Positions 1 to 6,481 of a DNA stretch of 7,039 nt are shown here, in pieces (position 1 is the first letter of the stretch; each line of letters begins with the position of its first letter). The notes beneath the pieces are model-generated. The model made no database searches and was not told the origin of the DNA. It saw only the letters and a list, made by a program, of their open reading frames with translations. This stretch comes from Betaproteobacteria bacterium (lineage in GTDB: Bacteria; Pseudomonadota; Gammaproteobacteria; Burkholderiales; Burkholderiaceae_C): the NCBI GenBank assembly GCA_005882155.1, contig VBCQ01000093.1, positions 1-7,039 on the forward strand, read 5' to 3'. The position numbers and the translations under genes are program-made.

Positions 1-537
1 CGCAGCTGGGTCGAAGGCGTCTACATGGCGGCGACGATGGGCAGCGAAACCACCGCCGCGGCAGCCGGCCAGCAAGGCGTCGTGCGGCGCGACCCGTTCG
101 CGATGCTGCCGTTCACCGGCTACAACATGGCCGACTACTTCGGACATTGGCTGGCGATCGGCAAGCAGCTCGAGACGAGCGGCGCGCCGCTGCCGAAGAT
201 CTATTGCGTCAACTGGTTCCGCAAGGGCGCCGACGGCAAGTTCGTTTGGCCCGGCTACGGCGAGAACATGCGGGTGCTGAAGTGGATGCTCGAGCGCGTC
301 GAAGGCACGGCGCACGGCAACGACAACGTGTTCGGCGTCACCCCGAGCTACGAAGACCTGACCTGGAAAGGCCTCGATTTCACGCCGGCTCAGTTCGAGC
401 AAGTCACGAGCATCGACACGGCGGCCTGGAAGACCGAGCTCGCGCTGCACGATGAGCTGTTCCAGCAGCTCGCGTATCACCTGCCGGCCGAGCTCACGGC
501 GACCAAGGCAAAGATCGCAGCGCGCCTGGGCGCTTGA
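1..537 (+). CDS. pckG: Phosphoenolpyruvate carboxykinase (GTP), C-terminal part
   Basis: Partial gene: the reading frame is open from the first base, and 178 codons remain before the TGA at 535-537. The product is the GTP-dependent PEP carboxykinase, a cytosolic enzyme interconverting oxaloacetate and PEP for gluconeogenesis. Seen in the fragment: the VYMAATMGSETTAAA stretch (about residues 7-21), then RRDPFAMLPFTGYNM (29-43), the phenylalanine-rich segment that in this family stacks on the guanine ring, then NWFRK and the WPGYGENMRVL block. These are typical of the C-terminal nucleotide-binding domain of the GTP class and unlike the ATP class. The family is usually about 600 residues, so roughly 70 percent of the protein lies upstream of the window. 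The gene ends 76 bases before hutU and reads in the same direction; no strong terminator separates them. A functional link with histidine breakdown (carbon from glutamate feeding gluconeogenesis) is possible but only inferred. Confidence 0.95.
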   Translation, partial: RSWVEGVYMAATMGSETTAAAAGQQGVVRRDPFAMLPFTGYNMADYFGHWLAIGKQLETSGAPLPKIYCVNWFRKGADGKFVWPGYGENMRVLKWMLERVEGTAHGNDNVFGVTPSYEDLTWKGLDFTPAQFEQVTSIDTAAWKTELALHDELFQQLAYHLPAELTATKAKIAARLGA

Positions 538-544
538 CGCGAGC

Positions 545-573
545 TTGACGAGCGCGGGCAGTTCCCGCATGCT
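545..573 (+). promoter_or_regulatory. Candidate sigma-70 promoter of the hut operon
   Basis: TTGACG at 545-550 matches five of six bases of the -35 consensus. After a 17-base spacer comes CATGCT at 568-573, a weak -10 (three of six). Transcription would then begin near 580, inside the 32-bp palindrome, so a bound repressor would block initiation. The same octamer GCTTGACG also occurs at 532-539, overlapping the pckG stop codon, 11 bases upstream. A 5-bp hairpin (554-558 with 564-568) lies in the spacer. The assignment rests on spacing and the good -35 only. Confidence 0.4.
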
Positions 574-603
574 CTTGCAAGTGGTCTAGACCACTTGCAA
601 GAG
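572..603. promoter_or_regulatory. 32-bp perfect palindrome, probable HutC-type operator of hutUDFI
   Basis: All 16 base pairs about the centre (between 587 and 588) are complementary. The centre is the 12-bp palindrome TGGTCTAGACCA. It is flanked by two identical copies of the 8-bp palindrome CTTGCAAG at 574-581 and 594-601, whose centres are 20 bp apart, about two helical turns. The core GTCTAGAC has the GT-N-TA-N-AC form known for operators of the HutC subfamily of GntR repressors. It lies 10 bases before the hutU start and its right edge runs into the Shine-Dalgarno sequence AGAGG (600-604). HutC normally represses hut genes and is released by urocanate; that HutC binds here is inferred from position and core, since no regulator gene is in the window. 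Confidence 0.75.
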
Positions 604-613
604 GCGCTCATCC

Positions 614-2344
614 ATGAATTCCCCCGCTGAGAATCAGCGCGTCGCCAGCGCCGCCGCGCAGGCCGCGCGCAGTGCGCCGGGGCGCGTCGTGCGCGCGCCG
701 CGCGGCACCCACCTGCACTGCAAGTCGTGGCTCACCGAAGCGGCGTTTCGCATGCTGCAGAACAACCTCGACCCCGAGGTCGCGGAACGGCCCGAGGAGC
801 TCGTCGTCTACGGCGGCATCGGCCGCGCCGCGCGCGACTGGGCCTGCTTCGACAAGATCCTCGAGACCTTGCGCGAGCTGAATGACGACGAGTCCCTCCT
901 CGTCCAGTCGGGCAAGCCGGTTGGGGTGTTCAAGACGCATGCCGATGCGCCGCGCGTGCTGCTCGCGAACTCGAACCTCGTGCCCAAGTGGGCGACCTGG
1001 GAGCACTTCAACGAGCTCGACCGCCAAGGCCTGTTCATGTACGGCCAAATGACCGCGGGGTCGTGGATCTACATCGGCACCCAAGGCATCGTCCAGGGCA
1101 CCTACGAAACTTTCGCCGAAGCCGGTCGCCAGCACTGCGGCGGCGACCTCGCCGGACGTTGGGTTCTGACCGCCGGCCTCGGCGGCATGGGCGGCGCGCA
1201 ACCGCTCGCGGCGAGCTTCGCCGGCGCGGTGTCGCTGACCGTCGAATGCCAGCAGGCGAGCATCGACTTCCGTCTGCGCACGCGCTATCTCGACAAGCAG
1301 GCCAAGGACCTCGACGACGCGCTGGCGATGATTCAGCAGCACACCGCGCGGCGCGAGGCGGTGTCGATCGGCCTGCTCGGCAACGCGGCCGAGGTGCTGC
1401 CCGAGCTGGTTCGCCGCGCGCGCTCAGGCGGCATCCGCCCCGACATCGTCACCGACCAGACCTCGGCGCATGACCTCATCAACGGCTACTTGCCCGCCGG
1501 CTGGAGCGTCGAGCAATGGCGCGACGCGCAGCGCGACCCGGCGCAACACGCGCGGCTTGCCGCAGCCGCGGCGGCGTCGTGCGCGGTGCATGTGCGCGCA
1601 ATGCTCGCCTTCCACGCGATGGGCGTGCCGACCGTCGACTACGGCAACAACATCCGCCAGGTCGCGTTCGACCAAGGTGTCGCGAACGCGTTCGACTTCC
1701 CCGGTTTCGTTCCGGCCTACATCCGACCGCTGTTCTGCGAAGGCAAGGGTCCGTTTCGCTGGGTCGCGCTGTCGGGCGATCCGCAAGACATCCGCAAGAC
1801 CGACGCGAAGATCAAGTCGCTGTTCCCGAATAACGCGCATGTGCACCGCTGGCTCGACATGGCCGGCGAGCGCATTGCGTTCCAGGGGCTGCCGGCGCGC
1901 ATCTGCTGGCTCGGCCTCGGCGAGCGGCATCTCGCCGGTCTCGCGTTCAACGAGATGGCGAAAAGCGGCGAGCTGGCCGCGCCGATCGTCATCGGCCGCG
2001 ACCACCTCGACACCGGCTCGGTCGCGAGCCCGAACCGCGAGACCGAAGGCATGCTCGACGGCACCGACGCGGTGTCCGACTGGCCGCTGCTCAACGCGCT
2101 GCTCAACGTCGCCGGTGGCGCGACCTGGGTCTCGCTGCACCACGGCGGCGGCGTCGGCATGGGCTACTCGCAGCACGCCGGCATGGTGATCGTCGCCGAT
2201 GGCAGCGACGCGGCAGCGAAGCGCCTCGCGCGCGTGCTCGTCAACGACAGCGCGTCGGGCGTCATGCGGCACGCCGACGCGGGCTATGCGCTCGCGCAGC
2301 AGACGGCGCGCGCGCAAGGTCTCAAGCTGCCGATGCTCGCGTGA
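614..2344 (+). CDS. hutU: Urocanate hydratase (urocanase)
   Basis: Cytosolic NAD+-dependent enzyme of histidine breakdown that hydrates urocanate to 4-imidazolone-5-propionate (EC 4.2.1.49). The 576-residue product is recognisable along its whole length: APRGTHLHCKSWLTEAA near the N-terminus, VVYGGIGRAARDW, VQSGKPVGVFKTH, YGQMTAGSWIYIGTQGIVQGT, the NAD-binding glycine-rich GLGGMGGAQ (residues 188-196), VTDQTSAHD, YGNNIRQ, RPLFCEGKGPFRW, and FQGLPARICWLGLG, whose Cys431 aligns with the catalytic Cys410 of Pseudomonas urocanase. The C-terminus carries ASPNRETE and the glycine-rich LHHGGGVGMGYSQHAG. The ATG at 614 has AGAGG nine bases upstream; it gives an N-terminus about 20 residues longer than the Pseudomonas enzyme, rich in Ala and Arg. 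It is the first gene of a four-gene operon and ends in a 4-base overlap with hutD. Control is probably through the palindrome just upstream. Confidence 0.98.
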   Translation: MNSPAENQRVASAAAQAARSAPGRVVRAPRGTHLHCKSWLTEAAFRMLQNNLDPEVAERPEELVVYGGIGRAARDWACFDKILETLRELNDDESLLVQSGKPVGVFKTHADAPRVLLANSNLVPKWATWEHFNELDRQGLFMYGQMTAGSWIYIGTQGIVQGTYETFAEAGRQHCGGDLAGRWVLTAGLGGMGGAQPLAASFAGAVSLTVECQQASIDFRLRTRYLDKQAKDLDDALAMIQQHTARREAVSIGLLGNAAEVLPELVRRARSGGIRPDIVTDQTSAHDLINGYLPAGWSVEQWRDAQRDPAQHARLAAAAAASCAVHVRAMLAFHAMGVPTVDYGNNIRQVAFDQGVANAFDFPGFVPAYIRPLFCEGKGPFRWVALSGDPQDIRKTDAKIKSLFPNNAHVHRWLDMAGERIAFQGLPARICWLGLGERHLAGLAFNEMAKSGELAAPIVIGRDHLDTGSVASPNRETEGMLDGTDAVSDWPLLNALLNVAGGATWVSLHHGGGVGMGYSQHAGMVIVADGSDAAAKRLARVLVNDSASGVMRHADAGYALAQQTARAQGLKLPMLA

Positions 2345-2916
2345 CGTTCGAGCTCATCGCGTTGAGCGAGATCGCAACGGTGCCGTGGAAGAACGGCGCC
2401 GGCTTGACGCGCGAGCTCGCGATCAGTCCGGCAGACGCGTCGGTCGATGATTTCGATTGGCGCATCAGCGTGGCTGCGATCGAGCGCGACGCGCCGTTCT
2501 CGGCGTTCCCTGGTGTCGACCGTTGCATCGTGCTGTTGCGCGGCGCCGGCATGCGGCTGCGATCTGTCGACGGCGCGATCGATCGGCGCTTGACGCAAGC
2601 GTATGCGCCGCATCGTTTCTCCGGCGACGCGGCGCTGCAAGCGTCGTTGATCGACGGCGCGTGCGAAGACTTGAACGTGATGGTGCGCCGCGGCTGCTGT
2701 GTTGCCGACGTGGCGACGCAGTCGGTCAGCGCCGATGTCGCAGCCGCCGACGCCGGCTTGCTGCTGTGCGCGAGCGGCGAATGGCAAGTCGGCGATGTCG
2801 CGTTGAAGACGCTGCACGCGCTGCTGTGGCGCAGCGGTCTGCCACGGCTGCAGGCCCATCCGCTGCGCGCAGCAAGCGCGCTGATCGTCGTGCGCCTGTG
2901 TCAGGATCACGCATGA
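2341..2916 (+). CDS. hutD: HutD/Ves family cupin, modulator of histidine utilisation
   Basis: A 191-residue protein of the HutD/Ves family. Family signatures are visible in order: VPWKNGAGLTRELAI (about residues 14-28), DFDWRISVAAIERDAPFSAFPGVDR (37-61, the most diagnostic block), LLRGAGMRL, PHRFSGD and DLNVMVRRG. Family members are small bicupins; in Pseudomonas HutD is reported to set an upper limit on hut activity, possibly by binding a pathway intermediate such as formylglutamate. It is not an enzyme of the pathway. The start is GTG at 2341, whose last two bases overlap the hutU stop (GTGA), and no clear Shine-Dalgarno sequence precedes it, so translation is probably coupled to hutU. The gene ends in an ATGA overlap with hutF. 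The exact molecular role is uncertain; the family call is secure. Confidence 0.92.
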   Translation: MTFELIALSEIATVPWKNGAGLTRELAISPADASVDDFDWRISVAAIERDAPFSAFPGVDRCIVLLRGAGMRLRSVDGAIDRRLTQAYAPHRFSGDAALQASLIDGACEDLNVMVRRGCCVADVATQSVSADVAAADAGLLLCASGEWQVGDVALKTLHALLWRSGLPRLQAHPLRAASALIVVRLCQDHA

Positions 2917-4307
2917 ATTCGAGCGCCTCGAGCGACCCGAGCCGCGCGTTTTTCGCGCCCCATGCCTTGCTGCCGACGGGATGGGCCCGCGATGTGCTGC
3001 TCGAATGGAACGAGGGCGGCGAGTTGGTCGCGGTCACGCCGGGGGCGCGCGCGCCGCCCGACATGGCGAGTGCGGCGGGTGCCGTCATCCCCGGCATGCC
3101 GAACCTGCATTCGCATGCGTTCCAGCGCGCGTTCGCCGGCCTCACCGAGTACCGCACCAGCGGCGACGACAGCTTCTGGAGCTGGCGCGAGCGCATGTAT
3201 CGTTTCGCCGCCGCCGTGTCGCCCGATACGATGGAAGACATCGCGACCCATCTCTACATCGAGATGCTCCGCACCGGCTACACATCGGTCTGCGAGTTCC
3301 ACTACCTGCATCACGACCCGCACGGCCAGCCGTATGCCGACCCGGCCGAGATGGCGCTGCGCCTTGCGTCGGCGGCGCGGCGCGCCGGCATCGGTCTCAC
3401 GATGCTGCCGGTGCTGTACCAGACGAGCGGCTTCGGCGGACGCAACCCACTGCCCGAGCAACGCCGCTTCATCAACCGTGTCGACGCGCTGCTCGGCATC
3501 GTCGAGCGCTTGCGCGCGAGCGGCGTGCGCACAGGCGCCGCGCCCCATTCACTGCGCGCGGTGACCCCCGATGCGTTGAACGAATTGCTGAGCGGACTGC
3601 GGGCGATCGATGCCGACGCGCCGGTTCACATTCATGTCGCCGAACAGCAGCGCGAAGTCGACGACTGCATTGCGTGGAGCGGCGAGCGGCCGCTGCAGTG
3701 GTTGCTCGACCATGCGGCGGTCGATGCACGCTGGTGCCTGGTCCACGCAACGCATGTCGATGGCGCCGAGCTGCGATCGCTCGCTGCGTCGGGCGCGACC
3801 GTCGGCTTGTGTCCGAGCACCGAGGCGAACCTCGGCGACGGCGTTTTTCCCGCGGCGGCGTACGTCGAATCGGGCGCTGCGTGGGGGATCGGCTCGGACA
3901 GCCATGCAACGGTCAACGCAAGCGAAGAATTGCGCTGTCTCGAATACTCGCAACGCCTTGCGCTGCGGCGGCGCAACGTGCTCGCGTCGGCCGCGACGCC
4001 GGAGGTCGCCGAGCATCTGTGGCGATCCGCCGTCGCCGGTGGCGCACGTGCGAGCGGGCGTGCGATTTCCGGCTTGGCGGCCGGCCAGCAAGCCGATTTC
4101 CTTCGCTTGTCGCCGGACGCCGACCTGCACGGCCTGACACCATCGCAAGGGCTGGCCAGCCAGCTGTTCGCGAGCCACGGCGCGAATGCGATCGCCGATG
4201 TGTGGGTCGGCGGCCGACGCGTCGTGCGCGACGGCATTCACCCGCTCGCAAACGCTGCGTGCCAGCGCTTCGTCGCGGCGCGCGCGCAACTGCTGCGCGA
4301 AGCTTGA
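2913..4307 (+). CDS. hutF: Formimidoylglutamate deiminase
   Basis: Metal-dependent amidohydrolase that converts N-formimidoyl-L-glutamate to N-formyl-L-glutamate and ammonia (EC 3.5.3.13), the step that defines the five-enzyme histidine pathway. The 464-residue product has the expected metal ligands of the HutF group: HSH at 66-68 (in PNLHSHAFQRAFAG), His241 in HIHVAEQ, His281 in VHATHVDG and Asp329 in GIGSDSH. Other family blocks are DSFWSWRERMYR, FHYLHHD, GFGGRNPLPEQRRFIN, HSLRAVTPD and LCPSTEANLGDGVFP. The ATG at 2913 overlaps the hutD stop (ATGA) and gives the usual start, FAPHALLPTGWARDV following about 12 extra residues; the frame is open farther upstream, but that part only shadows hutD. 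The hutI start follows four bases after its stop. Closest alternatives are other cytosine-deaminase-like amidohydrolases, which lack these blocks. Confidence 0.97.
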   Translation: MNSSASSDPSRAFFAPHALLPTGWARDVLLEWNEGGELVAVTPGARAPPDMASAAGAVIPGMPNLHSHAFQRAFAGLTEYRTSGDDSFWSWRERMYRFAAAVSPDTMEDIATHLYIEMLRTGYTSVCEFHYLHHDPHGQPYADPAEMALRLASAARRAGIGLTMLPVLYQTSGFGGRNPLPEQRRFINRVDALLGIVERLRASGVRTGAAPHSLRAVTPDALNELLSGLRAIDADAPVHIHVAEQQREVDDCIAWSGERPLQWLLDHAAVDARWCLVHATHVDGAELRSLAASGATVGLCPSTEANLGDGVFPAAAYVESGAAWGIGSDSHATVNASEELRCLEYSQRLALRRRNVLASAATPEVAEHLWRSAVAGGARASGRAISGLAAGQQADFLRLSPDADLHGLTPSQGLASQLFASHGANAIADVWVGGRRVVRDGIHPLANAACQRFVAARAQLLREA

Positions 4308-4311
4308 GCCC

Positions 4312-5529
4312 ATGGCCAGCGTCGACCTGTTGCTGCGCAACGTCCGCATCGCAACTTGCGTCGACGACGAATGCAGTGTCAGCGCGTCGAGCTTCGTCGC
4401 GATCACCGCGGGTCGCATCGCGCAGATCGGGGCAATGCGCGAACTCGATCCGAAGCTGCACGTGGGCAACGAGCTCGACGCCGAAGGCGCACTGCTGACG
4501 CCGGGGCTGATCGACTGCCACACCCACCTCGTCTACGCCGGCGACCGTTGGCGCGAATTCGAGCTGCGGCTGCAAGGCGCGAGCTACGAAGACATCGCGC
4601 GCGCCGGCGGCGGCATCCGTTCCACCGTCCAGCACACGCGCGACGCCGACGCCGCCACGCTGTTCGCGCAATCCGAGCGGCGTCTGCGCAGCCTGATGCA
4701 GCACGGCGTGACGACGGTCGAGATCAAGTCGGGCTACGGCTTGTCGCTTGAAGCCGAGCTGAAATGCCTGCAGGTCGCGCGCAGCCTCGGTGCGCGTTGT
4801 CCGGTCAACGTGCGAACGACGCTGCTCGCTGCCCATGCGCTTCCGAGCGAGTTCGACGGCCGCGCCGACGCGTATATCGACGAGATCGTCCAGCGCATCG
4901 TGCCCGAGGCGGCGCGCGCGCAGCTCGCCGACGCGGTCGACGCGTTCTGCGATCGCATCGGCTTCACGGCCGCGCAGACCCGCCGCGTCTTCGAGGCCGC
5001 TCGGGCCCGCGGTCTGCCGGTCAAGCTGCATGCCGAGCAGCTGTCGAACCAGCATGGCGCCGCACTCGCGGCGGAGTTCGGCGCACTGTCGGCCGACCAC
5101 CTCGAGCACGTCGACGAAGCCGGCGTGATCGCGCTCGCGCGCGCCGGCACGGTCGCAGTGCTGTTGCCGGGTGCTTACTACTTCCTGCGCGACACGCAGC
5201 CGCCGCCAATCGAGCTGCTGCGCCGCCACCGTGTGCCGATGGCCGTCGCCACCGATTGCAACCCCGGCACCAGCCCGACGACCCACCTGCAGCTGATGAT
5301 GAACATGGCCTGCACCTTGTTTCGCATCACGCCTGCCGAAGCCTGGCTCGGCGTCACGCGCCACGCGGCAACAGCGCTCGGAATGGCGGCAACGCACGGC
5401 ACAGTGGAAGTCGGCAAGCACGCCGACCTGTGCTTGTGGGATGCCGAGCACCCCGCCGAGATCGCGTGTGCGATCGCCGCAAGCCCGCTACGGGTGCGTT
5501 TGCACCACGGCGTCGAGCATGCGGTGTAG
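4312..5529 (+). CDS. hutI: Imidazolonepropionase
   Basis: Cytosolic metal-dependent amidohydrolase that opens the imidazolone ring of 4-imidazolone-5-propionate to give N-formimidoyl-L-glutamate (EC 3.5.2.7). The 405-residue length is normal. Metal-binding and active-site positions are intact: HTH at residues 70-72 in LIDCHTHLVYAGDRWREF, His240 in KLHAEQLSNQHG, His263 in SADHLEHVDEAG and Asp315 in ATDCNPGTSPT. Also typical are RAGGGIRSTV, TTVEIKSGYGL, LLPGAYYFLRDTQPPPI and the C-terminal LGMAATHGTVEVGKHADLCLWD. The frame is open 42 codons farther upstream within hutF, but the ATG at 4312, four bases after the hutF stop, begins with the family-like ASVDLLLRNVRIAT and is preferred. It is the last gene of the operon; its final 42 bases overlap the convergent hutG, and no terminator hairpin with a T-run is visible beyond it. 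Confidence 0.97.
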   Translation: MASVDLLLRNVRIATCVDDECSVSASSFVAITAGRIAQIGAMRELDPKLHVGNELDAEGALLTPGLIDCHTHLVYAGDRWREFELRLQGASYEDIARAGGGIRSTVQHTRDADAATLFAQSERRLRSLMQHGVTTVEIKSGYGLSLEAELKCLQVARSLGARCPVNVRTTLLAAHALPSEFDGRADAYIDEIVQRIVPEAARAQLADAVDAFCDRIGFTAAQTRRVFEAARARGLPVKLHAEQLSNQHGAALAAEFGALSADHLEHVDEAGVIALARAGTVAVLLPGAYYFLRDTQPPPIELLRRHRVPMAVATDCNPGTSPTTHLQLMMNMACTLFRITPAEAWLGVTRHAATALGMAATHGTVEVGKHADLCLWDAEHPAEIACAIAASPLRVRLHHGVEHAV

Positions 5530-6282
5530 CAGCGGCTGAACGCGCGCGGCCAGATCGGCCCGATAGCCGAACGGCGCCGCCTCGTCCATGTAGGTCGCGT
5601 GGCACATCTCCATCTGCAGCGCATGCACGCCATCGGCCGGGCGGCCGTACTCGCGCGTGATGTAGCCGCCCTTGAAGCGACCGTTGGTGACGTGGGTGTA
5701 CGCGCTTTGCGCGGCGAGCACGCCTTCGACGGCAGCCTGCAGCGCCGGCGCGCAGGCGGCGCCGTCGGCGGTGCCGAGGTTCAGGTCGGCGAGCTTGCCC
5801 TCGAAGAAGCGCGGCAGCACGCTGGCGATCGAATGCGCGTCCCACAGCACGGCGATGCCGTGCTCGGCGCGCAGCCGTGCGAGCTCGGCGCGCAGCGCGT
5901 CGTGGTACGGCCGCCAATAGGTCGCGCGGCGCGCGTCGATCTCGATCGCGTCGGGCTCTTCGCCGTGCAGGTACAGCGGCTCCTTGCGGAAGGTGTCGAT
6001 CGGCACCAGCCGCGTCGAGTCTTGGCCCGGATACAGATTGGTGTCGGTCGGCGGGCGGTTCAGGTCGATCACGTAGCGCGAGTAGCCGGGCACCAGCGTG
6101 CTCGCGCCCATCTGGCGGACGAAGGCATAGAGCTGCGGCAGATGCCAGTCGGTATCGGCACGCAGCAGCGCCGCCGGGGTCATGCGGCTCGCGATGCTTT
6201 GGGGGATGTCGGTGCCCGCGTGCGGAAACGAGATCAGCAACGGAATCGTGCCGGTGGTCAGCGTGCAGGGGTCACAAGCCAT
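5488..6282 (-). CDS. hutG: N-formylglutamate deformylase (amidohydrolase)
   Basis: Cytosolic hydrolase that splits N-formyl-L-glutamate into L-glutamate and formate (EC 3.5.1.68), the last step after HutF. The 264-residue product belongs to the N-formylglutamate amidohydrolase family: ISFPHAGTDIP (residues 17-27), DTDWHLPQLY (43-52), YVIDLNRPP (70-78), LWDAHSI (146-152, with His150), and NGRFKGGYITREYG (200-213). The conserved histidines His21, His47 and His150 are probable metal or catalytic residues, inferred from conservation. It differs from the arginase-like HutG of enterobacteria. The ATG at 6280-6282 is the only reasonable start before the family core, yet no Shine-Dalgarno sequence precedes it; instead the operator core GGTCTAGACC ends seven bases upstream of the start. 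The gene runs opposite to hutUDFI and shares 42 bases with the end of hutI, so it must have its own promoter, probably under the same regulator. Confidence 0.96.
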   Translation of the reverse strand: MACDPCTLTTGTIPLLISFPHAGTDIPQSIASRMTPAALLRADTDWHLPQLYAFVRQMGASTLVPGYSRYVIDLNRPPTDTNLYPGQDSTRLVPIDTFRKEPLYLHGEEPDAIEIDARRATYWRPYHDALRAELARLRAEHGIAVLWDAHSIASVLPRFFEGKLADLNLGTADGAACAPALQAAVEGVLAAQSAYTHVTNGRFKGGYITREYGRPADGVHALQMEMCHATYMDEAAPFGYRADLAARVQPLLHRMLDAVVQTHP

Positions 6283-6284
6283 TG

Positions 6285-6298
6285 AAGTGGTCTAGACC
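6285..6298 (-). promoter_or_regulatory. Second operator copy in front of hutG
   Basis: AAGTGGTCTAGACC here is identical over 14 bases to 579-592 in the hutU operator, and it has the same orientation relative to the gene it precedes. The central 10 bases GGTCTAGACC (6289-6298) form a perfect palindrome, but the flanking CTTGCAAG copies of the hutU site are absent: the right side instead reads CGGTCGAA. It lies two bases before the hutG start codon on the minus strand. A second copy in front of the only other hut transcription unit in the window strongly supports a regulatory role; binding by HutC is inferred. Confidence 0.7.
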
Positions 6299-6340
6299 GG
6301 TCGAACGCGCAGTGTAGACCGACCGGCGCAGTCGGTGGAT

Positions 6341-6451
6341 GCAAAAAATGACGGCGAACTCGAGCGCAGCGAATTCGGCAGCAGCTTCGGCCTGCCTTTT
6401 GTCGGCGACCGCGTGCGGCTGCTCATCGACATCGAAGGCATTCGACAGTGA
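6341..6451 (+). pseudogene. Apparent C-terminal remnant of a YceI-family gene
   Basis: Frame 6341-6451 encodes 36 residues and a TGA stop. It contains ELERSEFGSSFGLPFVGD followed by RVRLLIDIEGIRQ, which closely resembles the C-terminal strand pair of YceI-family proteins (lipocalin-like periplasmic proteins of about 190 residues that bind polyisoprenoid lipids): an R-S-x-F-G turn, then a G-D-x-V strand ending in an acidic residue. The frame is open only back to a TAG at 6293-6295, within the hutG operator, and residues before about 6341 look unlike the family. No start codon or Shine-Dalgarno sequence fits a functional gene. I read it as the tail of a gene lost by deletion, perhaps at the A-run 6343-6348. 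The call rests on recognition of a short stretch and could be chance. Confidence 0.5.
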
Positions 6452-6454
6452 CCC

Positions 6455-6481
6455 GCGTGCGCATGTCGCACGCCATGCGCA
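6455..6481. repeat. Two overlapping, mutually exclusive inverted repeats
   Basis: GCGTGCG (6455-6461) pairs with CGCACGC (6467-6473) around a 5-base loop, and TGCGCATG (6458-6465) pairs with CATGCGCA (6474-6481) around an 8-base loop. Both stems are perfect and share bases, so only one can form at a time. They start three bases after the stop of the YceI-like remnant and lie about 125 bases before the TRAP gene. No T-run follows, so an intrinsic terminator is unlikely in the standard form. It may be a leftover terminator of the lost gene, a leader structure, or chance in GC-rich DNA. Confidence 0.5.

Noticed and set aside
554..568. Hairpin GCGGG/CCCGC as a terminator of pckG
   Set aside because: The stem is only 5 bp with no T-run after it, and it sits between the candidate -35 and -10 of the hut promoter.
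1424..2317. Minus-strand open frame of 297 codons opposite hutU
   Set aside because: Antisense shadow of hutU, with no recognisable protein features.
2457..2912. Upstream extension of the hutF reading frame by 152 codons
   Set aside because: It overlaps hutD in another frame, is Arg-rich, and the family N-terminus begins just after the ATG at 2913, which forms an ATGA junction with the hutD stop.
2981..4498. Plus-strand open frame of 505 codons inside hutF and the start of hutI
   Set aside because: Extremely Arg-rich shifted-frame shadow of hutF; hutF itself has all its catalytic motifs.
3913..5451. Minus-strand open frame of 512 codons opposite hutF/hutI
   Set aside because: It lies opposite two well-recognised genes, is rich in Arg and Ala as expected from reading high-GC coding DNA backwards, and shows no recognisable domain.
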